Shown here piece by piece: positions 1 to 5,039 of a stretch of DNA of 5,039 nucleotides. The position numbers and the translations under genes are program-made. The notes beneath the pieces are model-generated. The model was given only the letters and a program-made list of their open reading frames with translations. It had not been told where the DNA came from and searched no databases. Location of the stretch: contig RPRC01000332.1 of assembly GCA_003857395.1 (NCBI GenBank), positions 1-5,039 of the forward strand, read 5' to 3'. Within the stretch, counting starts at the first letter, position 1; each line of letters opens with the position of its first letter. This DNA is from Geobacter sp. Its GTDB lineage: Bacteria; Desulfobacterota; Desulfuromonadia; Geobacterales; Geobacteraceae.

Positions 1-777
1 ATGGAAACCGCCGAAGCCAACCTGAAGCGTGCCGAGGCTAACGAAGCCAGCGCCCGCGCGAGCGTCACCCAGGCAAGAGCCACCCTGCAATCCGACGAAA
101 CCGACCTTACCAAGGCCAGCATCCGCTCGCCTATCAACGGCGTGGTGCTTTCGCGTGAAGTGGAGCCGGGGCAGACGGTGGCTGCCTCCTTCCAGGCCCC
201 CGTGCTGTTTACTTTGGCCGAGGACCTGTCGAAGATGGAACTCCAGGTTGATGTTGACGAGGCCGACGTTGGTCAGGTGGAGGCAGGCCAGAAAGCCACC
301 TTCAGCGTCGATGCTTGGCCGGGCCGCAAGTATGGCGCTGTCATCACGCGGGTCGGTTATGGCTCTCAGGAAAAAGACGGCGTTATCTCCTACCTTACCG
401 TGCTTGAGGTGGGTAACGATGACCTCAGCCTTCGCCCTGGAATGACCGGCACCGCTGATATCGTCACCCTGACGCATGCAAACGTGCTGCTGGTGCCGAA
501 TGCTGCACTGCGCTTCACCCCGCCGGAGGCAGAAACGACACAGAAAAAATCGGGCCGCAGCGTGGTGGGCTCATTGATGCCGCGTCCACCGCGTCAAACG
601 CCGAAGGTGCAATCGACGGCCGGCAACGGATCACCGCGCGTATGGGTACTGCGCGACGGTCAACCCGTGGCAGTTGAAATCAAGACCGGTGCCACAAACG
701 GCAAGATGACCGAGATCAGCGGCGGATCGATCAAGGCCGGGACGCAGGTTATCACCGAGACACTGGGCGGTTCGTGA
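1..777 (+). CDS. macA: MacA-like periplasmic adaptor (HlyD/RND-MFP family), 5'-truncated
   Basis: Periplasmic adaptor that joins an inner-membrane MacB-type ABC transporter to a TolC-like outer-membrane channel. Visible parts, in order: an Ala/Glu-rich helical hairpin arm (residues 1-38), the second half of the lipoyl domain (about 39-75, with IRSPINGVVLSREVEPGQTV), a beta-barrel domain (about 79-155, ending LRPGMTG), a Pro/basic linker (about 172-212) and the membrane-proximal domain (213-258). Family members usually have about 370-420 residues and begin with a signal or membrane anchor. Neither that anchor nor the first lipoyl half and hairpin arm is present, so the ATG at base 1 is internal and the gene starts upstream of the window. 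The stop TGA (775-777) shares one base with the ATG of the next gene. The adaptor fold is clear. The choice of MacA over another HlyD-type adaptor rests on the adjacent MacB-type genes. The exported substrate cannot be told from the sequence. Confidence 0.9.
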   Translation: METAEANLKRAEANEASARASVTQARATLQSDETDLTKASIRSPINGVVLSREVEPGQTVAASFQAPVLFTLAEDLSKMELQVDVDEADVGQVEAGQKATFSVDAWPGRKYGAVITRVGYGSQEKDGVISYLTVLEVGNDDLSLRPGMTGTADIVTLTHANVLLVPNAALRFTPPEAETTQKKSGRSVVGSLMPRPPRQTPKVQSTAGNGSPRVWVLRDGQPVAVEIKTGATNGKMTEISGGSIKAGTQVITETLGGS

Positions 778-1481
778 TGAGTGCCGAAACTTTAATCCGA
801 CTAACCGGCATCACCAAAACCTATGGGAGCGGGCAGGCCGCCTTCCAGGCGCTTAAAGGCATCGACCTCTCCATCGAGGCTGGTGATTTTGTTGCCATTA
901 TGGGTCAAAGCGGTTCCGGCAAATCTACGACCATGAATATCCTCGGCTGTCTCGACACGCCGACCAGCGGCAGCTATGAATTTCTCGGAGTACCTGTCGA
1001 GCAGCTGTCACGCAACCAGCGCGCGTTGCTGCGGCGCAATTACCTCGGGTTTGTGTTCCAGGGCTTCAATCTGCTGTCGCGCACCACCGCGCTGGAGAAT
1101 GTCGAACTGCCGCTTATCTACCGTGGCGAGGCCGTTAGCGCGCGTCATGACGCGGCCCGCTCCGCTTTGCAGCAGGTCGGCCTGCAAGGCTGGGAACACC
1201 ATACTCCTGGTGAACTGTCAGGCGGTCAGCAGCAGCGGGTTGCCATCGCCCGCGCAATCGTTACCCGTCCCGTGGTACTGCTGGCCGACGAACCCACCGG
1301 TAATCTGGACAGCCGTACCAGCCAGGAAATAATGGAACTGATTACTGCATTCAACCGCGAGCTCAGCATTACCGTGCTCATGGTCACTCACGAATCCAAC
1401 ATGGCCGCCTATGCCAAACGCGTTGTCCGGTTTATCGACGGTCGCGTTGAAAGTGATTACGACAATGGGGAGGCCACCTGA
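777..1481 (+). CDS. MacB/LolD-type ABC transporter ATP-binding protein
   Basis: Cytoplasmic ATPase that powers the MacB-type permease encoded next. With the ATG at 777 it has 234 residues and all ABC motifs: Walker A GQSGSGKST (about 43-51), Q-loop Gln95 in FVFQGFNLL, signature LSGGQ (147-151), Walker B VVLLADEP (Asp171, Glu172), D-loop NLDS and H-loop His205 in MVTHE. The string DEPTGNLDS and the FNLL stretch are typical of the MacB/LolD/FtsE branch. Classical MacB fuses ATPase and permease, whereas here they are separate proteins, as in many MacB-like and Lol-type systems. Start: ATG 777 overlaps the adaptor stop by one base (TGATG) and has GGGCGG a few bases upstream. An in-frame GTG at 774 would add one residue and cannot be excluded. 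The stop at 1479-1481 again overlaps the following ATG by one base, so the three genes form one coupled operon. Confidence 0.95.
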   Translation: MSAETLIRLTGITKTYGSGQAAFQALKGIDLSIEAGDFVAIMGQSGSGKSTTMNILGCLDTPTSGSYEFLGVPVEQLSRNQRALLRRNYLGFVFQGFNLLSRTTALENVELPLIYRGEAVSARHDAARSALQQVGLQGWEHHTPGELSGGQQQRVAIARAIVTRPVVLLADEPTGNLDSRTSQEIMELITAFNRELSITVLMVTHESNMAAYAKRVVRFIDGRVESDYDNGEAT

Positions 1482-1483
1482 TG
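1471..1483 (+). promoter_or_regulatory. Shine-Dalgarno and TGATG coupling junction, ATPase to permease
   Basis: GGGGAGG lies seven bases before the permease ATG (1481), inside the last codons of the ATPase gene. The ATPase TGA (1479-1481) overlaps the ATG by one base. This fixes the permease start and implies termination-reinitiation coupling, which would balance the ATPase and permease subunits. Confidence 0.7.
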
Positions 1484-2683
1484 CTCTGGAACACGCTGCT
1501 GCTCGCGCTGCGAGCCATCCGGCGCAACCTGATGCGCTCTTTTCTTACCATTCTCGGCATCGTTATCGGTGTAGCCGCTGTCATCACTATGGTCACACTC
1601 GGCAACGGCGCCACAAAGTCCGTGTCTGACCAGATTTCCAGCATGGGCAGCAACCTGTTGATGGTGATTCCAGGCCAGCGCTTCGGCCCCGGTTCCGAGG
1701 GAGCGCCCAACTTCAAGAGTGCCGATGTCGAAGCCATACGCAACCAGATCACCGGAGCCGTAAGCGTTGCGCCGGTTGTAAACAAAACAGTAACTGCCGT
1801 GAATCAGGCCAAGAATTGGTCTACCGTGGTCTCCGGCAGCAACAACGACTACTTTCAGGCCGGCAACTGGCAGCTTGCTTCCGGACGTATTTTCAGCGAG
1901 ACAGAGGAACGGGCGGGTAAGGCGGTATGCGTAATCGGTGAAAGCGTCCGCGAGAAGCTGTTCGGCCGGCAAAATCCGGTGGGAAGTGAAATCCGCATTA
2001 AGCAGTTCGCCTGTGAAGTAGTCGGCCTGCTTAAAGCAAAAGGCCAGTCCGCCATGGGTTCGGATCAGGATGACACCGTGATTATGCCGCTGCGTACTGT
2101 GCAACGGCGTCTCACCGGTAGTCAGGATGTCAGCCGCCTGAGTATCTCGGTGAAGGAGGGGGCTTCCATCGACGCGGTGAAAAAACAGCTTACCCTGCTC
2201 ATGCGCGAACGGCGTTCAATTGGCGAGAATGAAGAGGACGACTTTCGCGTTATGGACACCCGGCAGATCGCCGAAACCCTCACCAGCACCACCAAAATTC
2301 TCACCATGCTGCTCGGTGCGGTCGCAGCAGTGAGCCTGCTAGTGGGCGGTATTGGCATCATGAACATCATGCTTGTATCCGTTACCGAACGAACCCGTGA
2401 GATCGGTATTCGCCTCGCCATCGGCGCGCTGGAACGGGAAGTATTGTTGCAGTTCCTTATTGAAGCAGTGGTGTTGTCTAGCATCGGCGGCTTGATCGGC
2501 ATTGCGGTAGCAACCGCTGCTTCCATGGTCCTGGCCGGCCTGATGGGTGTGCCTTACTTGTTTGGACTCGGCATCAACCTGCTGTCATTCCTGTTCTCTG
2601 CCGCCATTGGAGTCATCTTCGGCTACTTCCCGGCGCGCCGTGCGGCCGGTCTCAACCCGATCGACGCTCTGCGGCATGAGTAA
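1481..2683 (+). CDS. MacB-type ABC transporter permease (FtsX/MacB fold)
   Basis: Inner-membrane permease of 400 residues, partner of the preceding ATPase. Layout seen: a short cytoplasmic N-terminus with basic residues (RAIRRNLMRS), TM1 about 20-42 (TILGIVIGVAAVITMV), a long periplasmic MacB_PCD-like domain (about 43-270), then the FtsX-type membrane domain with TM2 about 275-300, TM3 about 322-350 and TM4 about 365-385, ending in NPIDALRHE. The stretch VTERTREIGIRLAIGA after TM2 is the conserved cytoplasmic coupling region of MacB permeases that contacts the ATPase. Family knowledge: such permeases drive substrates from the periplasm out through the adaptor and TolC by mechanotransmission. 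The ATG at 1481 overlaps the upstream stop by one base and has GGGGAGG seven bases upstream, a strong ribosome binding site. Length and domain order are complete. It could serve a macrolide, peptide, lipid or siderophore exporter; the sequence does not decide. Confidence 0.95.
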   Translation: MLWNTLLLALRAIRRNLMRSFLTILGIVIGVAAVITMVTLGNGATKSVSDQISSMGSNLLMVIPGQRFGPGSEGAPNFKSADVEAIRNQITGAVSVAPVVNKTVTAVNQAKNWSTVVSGSNNDYFQAGNWQLASGRIFSETEERAGKAVCVIGESVREKLFGRQNPVGSEIRIKQFACEVVGLLKAKGQSAMGSDQDDTVIMPLRTVQRRLTGSQDVSRLSISVKEGASIDAVKKQLTLLMRERRSIGENEEDDFRVMDTRQIAETLTSTTKILTMLLGAVAAVSLLVGGIGIMNIMLVSVTERTREIGIRLAIGALEREVLLQFLIEAVVLSSIGGLIGIAVATAASMVLAGLMGVPYLFGLGINLLSFLFSAAIGVIFGYFPARRAAGLNPIDALRHE

Positions 2684-2786
2684 ATACAATCGTCGAGACT
2701 CTGTTAGGGCAGACGACAGGCAGGGCCATCCCGCTGAAATCAGGTCAAGCGAATACTGATTCGCCGTGTGTTGTTTGTCGGGCAAA
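2684..2786. other. Non-coding spacer after the ABC permease gene
   Basis: About 100 bases between the permease stop and the terminator hairpin. I see no supported gene, repeat or RNA in it. Short frames crossing it are extensions of out-of-frame readings of the permease gene and lack a ribosome binding site. Confidence 0.5.
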
Positions 2787-2822
2787 AAAAACCCTTGAAA
2801 TCCAGAAGATTCAAGGGTTTTT
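2784..2822. terminator. Bidirectional intrinsic terminator between converging operons
   Basis: Perfect inverted repeat of 13 bases: the left arm at 2787-2799 (aaaaacccttgaa) and right arm at 2810-2822 (ttcaagggttttt) enclose a 10-base loop. Read on the + strand the stem ends in five T; read on the - strand it ends in eight T (A run 2784-2791). It sits between the + strand ABC operon (stop at 2683) and the - strand atp operon (atpE stop at 2910), so it can end transcripts from both sides. The only G/C pairs are the three C-G pairs in the middle; the outer A-T pairs supply the U tracts. Confidence 0.85.
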
Positions 2823-2850
2823 AGCCATGTCATATAATTGTAGTAGCAGA

Positions 2851-2881
2851 ATATCCCGGCGGCTGGTTTGATATCCCAGCC
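2851..2881 (-). repeat. Hairpin and short direct repeat in the atpE 3' region
   Basis: A six-base stem (2861-2866 ggctgg with 2876-2881 ccagcc, nine-base loop) lies about 30 bases past the atpE stop and upstream of the terminator in the - strand transcript. It overlaps a ten-base direct repeat with one mismatch: atatcccggc (2851-2860) and atatcccagc (2871-2880). No U tract follows, so it is not a terminator by itself. It could be a 3' stabilising stem of the atp mRNA, or chance. Confidence 0.4.
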
Positions 2882-2909
2882 TATTTCTTTTCAGCTGCTC
2901 AGTAATTGC

Positions 2910-3185
2910 TTACTTTACAACGGTTTTTGCCAGTTCGAGTGCAACGTCCTTATAGGGGTTGGCATACAGGATGATAAGGCAGACAACCAAAACATAGATT
3001 GCCAGGGACTCTATCATGGCGAGACCAATCATCATGGTGGTCAGGAGTTTGCCGTAAACTCCCGGGTTGCGTGAGGTGCCGTCGAGGGCGCCCTTGATTG
3101 CGTGCCCCATGCCGATGCCTGGTCCGATGACTCCAATTCCCATGCCGATACCTGCTGCAAGAATACAAATGGTGATAAATAACAT
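2910..3185 (-). CDS. atpE: ATP synthase Fo subunit c
   Basis: Subunit c (91 residues) forms the rotating ring of the membrane Fo sector and carries ions through it. It is a two-helix hairpin: glycine-rich TM1 (about 5-31, GIGMGIGVIGPGIGMGHA), a polar loop with the conserved RNPG (39-42), and TM2 (about 47-74), which holds the ion-binding carboxylate Glu59 in AMIESLAIY. LYANPY is the usual end of TM2, and a short tail of about 15 residues follows. The position equivalent to the Na+-liganding Gln32 of Ilyobacter c is Met26, and Thr67 is replaced by Leu61, so a proton-coupled ring is the more likely reading; this is inference. Start: ATG 3185 has AGGAGG nine bases upstream. The gene lies 63 bases after atpB and is last in the operon, followed by hairpins and the terminator. 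No atpF follows, unlike the classical atpBEFHAGDC order. Confidence 0.97.
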   Translation of the reverse strand: MLFITICILAAGIGMGIGVIGPGIGMGHAIKGALDGTSRNPGVYGKLLTTMMIGLAMIESLAIYVLVVCLIILYANPYKDVALELAKTVVK

Positions 3186-3248
3186 CTGTTGCTACCTCCT
3201 GTTTATTGTTTTTTCCTAAACAGTATAGGAAATGAAAGTACGATGTTT
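3186..3248 (-). promoter_or_regulatory. atpB-atpE intergenic hairpin and strong atpE ribosome binding site
   Basis: The 63-base gap holds a perfect seven-base inverted repeat, tttccta (3212-3218) and taggaaa (3226-3232), with a seven-base loop. In the - strand mRNA it is followed by an unstructured A-rich run and then AGGAGG, nine bases before the atpE ATG. The hairpin could protect or process the message, and the A-rich leader plus near-perfect Shine-Dalgarno should favour translation of subunit c, which is needed in many copies per enzyme. The E. coli atpE leader is a known translational enhancer; its equivalence here is inferred. Confidence 0.5.
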
Positions 3249-3968
3249 TTAATGGGCCTCTTCGAGTGACCCCTGAATATAAATGGTTGAGAGAAGCATA
3301 AAGACAAAGGTCTGGAGGAATGAAACCAGGACACCCATCATCATCATGGGAAGGGGCACGAGGAACGGTACGAGACCAAAGAAGATCAGCAGGATCAGTT
3401 CATGGCCGTTCATGTTGCCGAAGAGACGGAAAGAGAGGGAAAGAGGACGGCTCAGGTGACCGATGATCTCAACTGGGAGCATGATCGGCGCCAGCCACCA
3501 GACCGGTCCCATGAAATGCTTGAAGTATTTAAACCCGTGGTTACGGACTCCAACGACATGCGTGGAAAAGAATACGATTAGTGCACAGGCGGCAGTAGTG
3601 TTCAGGTTCGCCGTCGGCGGGAAAAAGCCTGGTATCAGTCCAAGTAGGTTGCTTGCCAGGATGAAAAAGGCGAGGGTTGCAATGAGTGGAAAGAACTGCC
3701 TGCCCCTTTCTCCCATGTTGTCGACGATCATTGTCTCGATGCTGCCGATAAAAAGCTCCATGAAATTCTGGAGTTTACCGGGAACTTTCGAGATACGTGC
3801 CCTGACCAGGAGCGAAAGGACGATGAGGATCGCCATAACCAGCCAGGCATGGACAATGGCATCGATACCGGCATTGCTGGTGAAGGGTAAGGGGAAATTC
3901 GAAAAGGGCTCTGTGAGCGAGGAGAGGAGATCCCTGCAGAACTGAAGAAAAAGATACGGATGAACCAT
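3249..3968 (-). CDS. atpB: ATP synthase Fo subunit a
   Basis: Subunit a (239 residues) provides the two ion half-channels beside the c ring. After an N-terminal segment it shows TM helices at roughly 39-55, 93-113, 124-144, 157-172, 190-210 and 213-232. The signature [14 protein letters not shown] holds the essential Arg181 (E. coli Arg210). Further conserved channel residues are Asn185, Glu190 (E. coli Glu219) and Gln219 (E. coli Gln252). His189 sits where E. coli has Gly218, and Gly212 where it has His245, a known compensating swap in this family. Length is within the usual 230-270 range. Start: ATG 3968 has GGAGG ten bases upstream, and that Shine-Dalgarno is formed by the final Gly-Gly-stop codons of the upstream atpI-like gene, leaving only six bases between genes. 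It is followed by atpE, as in almost all bacterial ATP synthase loci. Confidence 0.97.
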   Translation of the reverse strand: MVHPYLFLQFCRDLLSSLTEPFSNFPLPFTSNAGIDAIVHAWLVMAILIVLSLLVRARISKVPGKLQNFMELFIGSIETMIVDNMGERGRQFFPLIATLAFFILASNLLGLIPGFFPPTANLNTTAACALIVFFSTHVVGVRNHGFKYFKHFMGPVWWLAPIMLPVEIIGHLSRPLSLSFRLFGNMNGHELILLIFFGLVPFLVPLPMMMMGVLVSFLQTFVFMLLSTIYIQGSLEEAH

Positions 3969-3974
3969 GGTGTG

Positions 3975-4382
3975 CTAACCTCCGTTGAGGGTTGCCATAT
4001 AGACGGTAAGGGCGGTGATGGTAATAACCACAACCGAGAGTCCCAGTAATAGACCGAATATATTGATTTTAAGGTAAATTATCAGAATCGAAACAATTAT
4101 TGCTAAAATTGCCAGGCGAAGAGCATAACGTGCCTGGGCGAATCTAACAGCTTGCTGGGCAGGTAAACCCATGGCACGCTGAAGGATTCGGTACAGCCAG
4201 TGGCAGTTGGCGATTGCTGCAAGGCCACCCGCAATTACCCCGAAAGCAAATGAGCCGGAAATGAAGTACAGGCCGCAGCCGGCGAGCAATACCAAGAGTA
4301 AGGTACTGCCGATGGTCAGTACGGCGAAAATATTATTCTCGTCTATTTTCACCGGACTCACTGTTCCTGATTTCTCTTCCAA
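3975..4382 (-). CDS. atpI: ATP synthase subunit I-like membrane protein
   Basis: Small integral membrane protein of the ATP-synt_I type, encoded just before atpB. As drawn it has 135 residues with four hydrophobic segments (about 19-40, 45-62, 86-106 and 108-129) and, before the third, the sequence RFAQARYALRLA, resembling the conserved R..YALR region of the family. AtpI-type proteins are linked to c-ring assembly and are not part of the mature enzyme; the role here is inferred from family and position. The start is uncertain. The longest frame opens with TTG at 4382, without a clear Shine-Dalgarno. In-frame GTG codons at 4361 and 4352 are alternatives, and GTG 4352 (MKIDENN...) has AGGAA about 11 bases upstream. 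Every choice overlaps the end of atpZ (20 to 50 bases). The stop TAG at 3975-3977 lies six bases before the atpB ATG. Sequence conservation in this family is weak, so the call depends partly on context. Confidence 0.85.
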   Translation of the reverse strand: MEEKSGTVSPVKIDENNIFAVLTIGSTLLLVLLAGCGLYFISGSFAFGVIAGGLAAIANCHWLYRILQRAMGLPAQQAVRFAQARYALRLAILAIIVSILIIYLKINIFGLLLGLSVVVITITALTVYMATLNGG

Positions 4383-4578
4383 TTATTACATAAATATTGC
4401 GAAAAGCCGCGATGATGCCGATACCAAGGAAGATGAAGAAGAAAATAGGGTTCGTACCGAACCGGTCATCCAGAAATCGCCCGAAAATAACTCCCATGGC
4501 AATGGCCAGTACAACGGAGATACCCATGCTTGAGACATGCGCGAGTATTTTCAGCAATTTCCGTTTTTCATCATCCAT
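4333..4578 (-). CDS. atpZ: AtpZ/AtpI-like small membrane protein of the ATP synthase locus
   Basis: First gene of the Fo operon, 81 residues. A charged N-terminus (MDDEKRKLLK) leads into TM1 (about 14-34), a conserved turn GVIFGRFLDDRFGTNP (29-44) with the GxxxGxxLD-x-RFGT pattern of AtpZ/F0F1-ATPase-associated proteins, TM2 (about 44-65) ending in AAFRNIY, and a polar tail. AtpZ-type proteins are reported to work with AtpI, possibly in Mg2+ uptake for the ATP synthase or in assembly; that is family knowledge, not visible here. Start: ATG 4578 has AAAGGA eight bases upstream. The same frame is open up to an ATG at 4716, but the extra 46 residues lack family character and a ribosome binding site, so the short form is preferred. 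The 3' end overlaps the atpI-like gene in another frame. Confidence 0.9.
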   Translation of the reverse strand: MDDEKRKLLKILAHVSSMGISVVLAIAMGVIFGRFLDDRFGTNPIFFFIFLGIGIIAAFRNIYVIIGREIRNSESGENRRE

Positions 4579-4791
4579 TAACTTGGTCCTTTTACCATAG
4601 GGAAAATAAAAAAACAACCAGAATTTTCGTGATACTAAAAAAGCGACAGTTACACTGTTTCTTGATTTCAGGTACGAAATCCCTTGTCCAACAGCGAGTT
4701 GTGGACGTTGGTGCACATGTGTAAAGTTAAAAGAACGGAATTAGCTAAGATCGATCGAGATGTACTATGTGTCAGGTTACCGTTCCGTCCG
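4579..4791 (-). other. hemL-atpZ intergenic region with short palindromes
   Basis: About 210 bases between the hemL stop and the atpZ start, both read on the - strand; any promoter of the atp operon would lie here. It contains palindromes at 4714-4721 (cacatgtg) and 4749-4756 (gatcgatc), a small inverted repeat at 4646-4658, and an A/T-rich stretch (about 4597-4642) ahead of the atpZ ribosome binding site. I found no convincing sigma-70 or sigma-54 promoter pair by eye, so no promoter is placed. Transcription of the atp genes could also come partly from hemL read-through. Confidence 0.4.
4637..4658 (-). terminator. Possible weak terminator after hemL
   Basis: In the - strand sense, a five-base stem (4658-4654 with 4650-4646, loop of three) is followed after three bases by a run of six T (A run 4637-4642). 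It could terminate the hemL transcript before atpZ. The stem is short and largely A/T, so this is a weak candidate. Confidence 0.25.
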
Positions 4792-5039
4792 TCACCCTGT
4801 CACCAAGATTTTGAATGCGTTACGAGCCGCTACCGCTGTTCGTTCGATGTCTTCAACAGAATGGGAGATAGAGACAAAGGCGGTTTCGAACTGGGAGGGC
4901 GCCAGGTATATTCCCTGATCCAGCATGGCTCGGAAGTAAGTACCGTAGGCTGCGGTATCGCATTGGGCCGCCGTTGTCCAGTCATGAACCTCGTGTCTGC
5001 TGAAAAAGACGCAGAGCATGCTCCCGACCCGTGTGGAAT
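4792..5039 (-). CDS. hemL: Glutamate-1-semialdehyde 2,1-aminomutase, C-terminal fragment
   Basis: C-terminal 81 residues of a class III PLP-dependent aminotransferase that converts glutamate-1-semialdehyde to 5-aminolevulinate in the C5 route of haem and corrinoid synthesis. Diagnostic pieces seen: RVGSMLCVFF, then AAYGTYFRAMLDQGIYLAPSQFETAFVS and the HSVEDIERT helix before the end, all matching the HemL C-terminal domain in order. The reading frame stays open to the window edge, so the true start and the catalytic lysine lie outside; the ATG at 5019 is an internal Met in GSM, not a start. The full protein is usually about 425-435 residues. The stop TGA is at 4792-4794. It lies about 210 bases upstream of atpZ on the same strand. 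A general class III aminotransferase is a less likely alternative, because the YLAPSQFE motif is characteristic of HemL. Confidence 0.93.
   Translation of the reverse strand, partial: STRVGSMLCVFFSRHEVHDWTTAAQCDTAAYGTYFRAMLDQGIYLAPSQFETAFVSISHSVEDIERTAVAARNAFKILVTG

Noticed and set aside
1..3. ATG at base 1 as the true start of the adaptor
   Set aside because: The protein would lack its anchor, the first lipoyl half and half of the hairpin, so the ATG is an internal Met at the window edge.
1457..2104. Long open frame on the - strand (215 codons) opposite the permease gene
   Set aside because: It lies antisense to a well-supported permease with full domain structure, and its translation has no recognisable domain or ribosome binding site.
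2547..2759. Small + strand frame running from the permease end into the spacer
   Set aside because: It mostly overlaps the permease C-terminus in another frame and has no Shine-Dalgarno or recognisable product.
3463..3945. Open frame on the + strand (160 codons) opposite atpB
   Set aside because: atpB on the other strand is unmistakable; this is a shadow of its codon pattern.
4207..4533. Open frame on the + strand across the atpI-like and atpZ genes
   Set aside because: It is antisense to two genes with clear membrane-protein character and operon context; its product is low in hydrophobic structure and unrecognisable.
2910..4578. N-ATPase-type (Na+-translocating, atpDCQRBEFAG) operon
   Set aside because: No atpQ, atpR or F1 genes flank atpB/atpE, and Met replaces the Na+-liganding Gln in subunit c; a split ordinary F-type operon fits better.
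4579..4716. N-terminal extension of atpZ to an ATG at 4716
   Set aside because: The added residues do not resemble the family and no ribosome binding site precedes 4716, while ATG 4578 has AAAGGA at good spacing and gives the usual AtpZ length.

Overview
The window looks like chromosomal DNA from a Gram-negative bacterium. The best guess is a deltaproteobacterium of the Desulfuromonadales (Geobacter/Pelobacter-like). The guess rests on the protein flavour of the ATP synthase c and a subunits and on the small Fo operon (atpZ, atpI-like, atpB, atpE) standing apart from the F1 genes, directly downstream of hemL. A MacA/MacB-type export system also requires an outer membrane. The taxonomic call is inference; no marker gene such as rRNA is present.

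Layout. Bases 1-2683 (+ strand) hold three tightly packed genes of a MacAB-type tripartite efflux system: the C-terminal two thirds or so of a periplasmic adaptor (cut by the window start), an ABC ATPase, and an FtsX/MacB-fold permease. Successive genes share one base in a TGATG stop/start junction, so they should be translationally coupled. No TolC-like outer-membrane gene is visible; it may lie upstream of the window. Bases 2684-2909 are non-coding and carry a strong A/T-flanked hairpin that can terminate both converging operons, plus a second hairpin on the atpE side.

Bases 2910-4578 (- strand, read right to left) are a compact Fo operon: atpZ (81 aa), an ATP synthase subunit I-like gene (up to 135 aa, non-ATG start), atpB (subunit a, 239 aa) and atpE (subunit c, 91 aa). 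It ends at the terminator without atpF, atpH or any F1 gene, so the rest of the ATP synthase must be encoded elsewhere. Subunits a and c form the ion path and rotor ring. AtpZ and AtpI are small membrane proteins associated with c-ring assembly or Mg2+ supply. Bases 4579-4791 are an intergenic stretch. Bases 4792-5039 (- strand) are the C-terminal end of glutamate-1-semialdehyde aminotransferase (hemL), cut by the window end.

I see no evidence of a novel system, mobile element, CRISPR array or RNA gene. The items worth a second look are details: ion-site residues in subunits a and c, hairpins around atpE, the overlapping non-ATG start of the atpI-like gene, and the isolated Fo operon.
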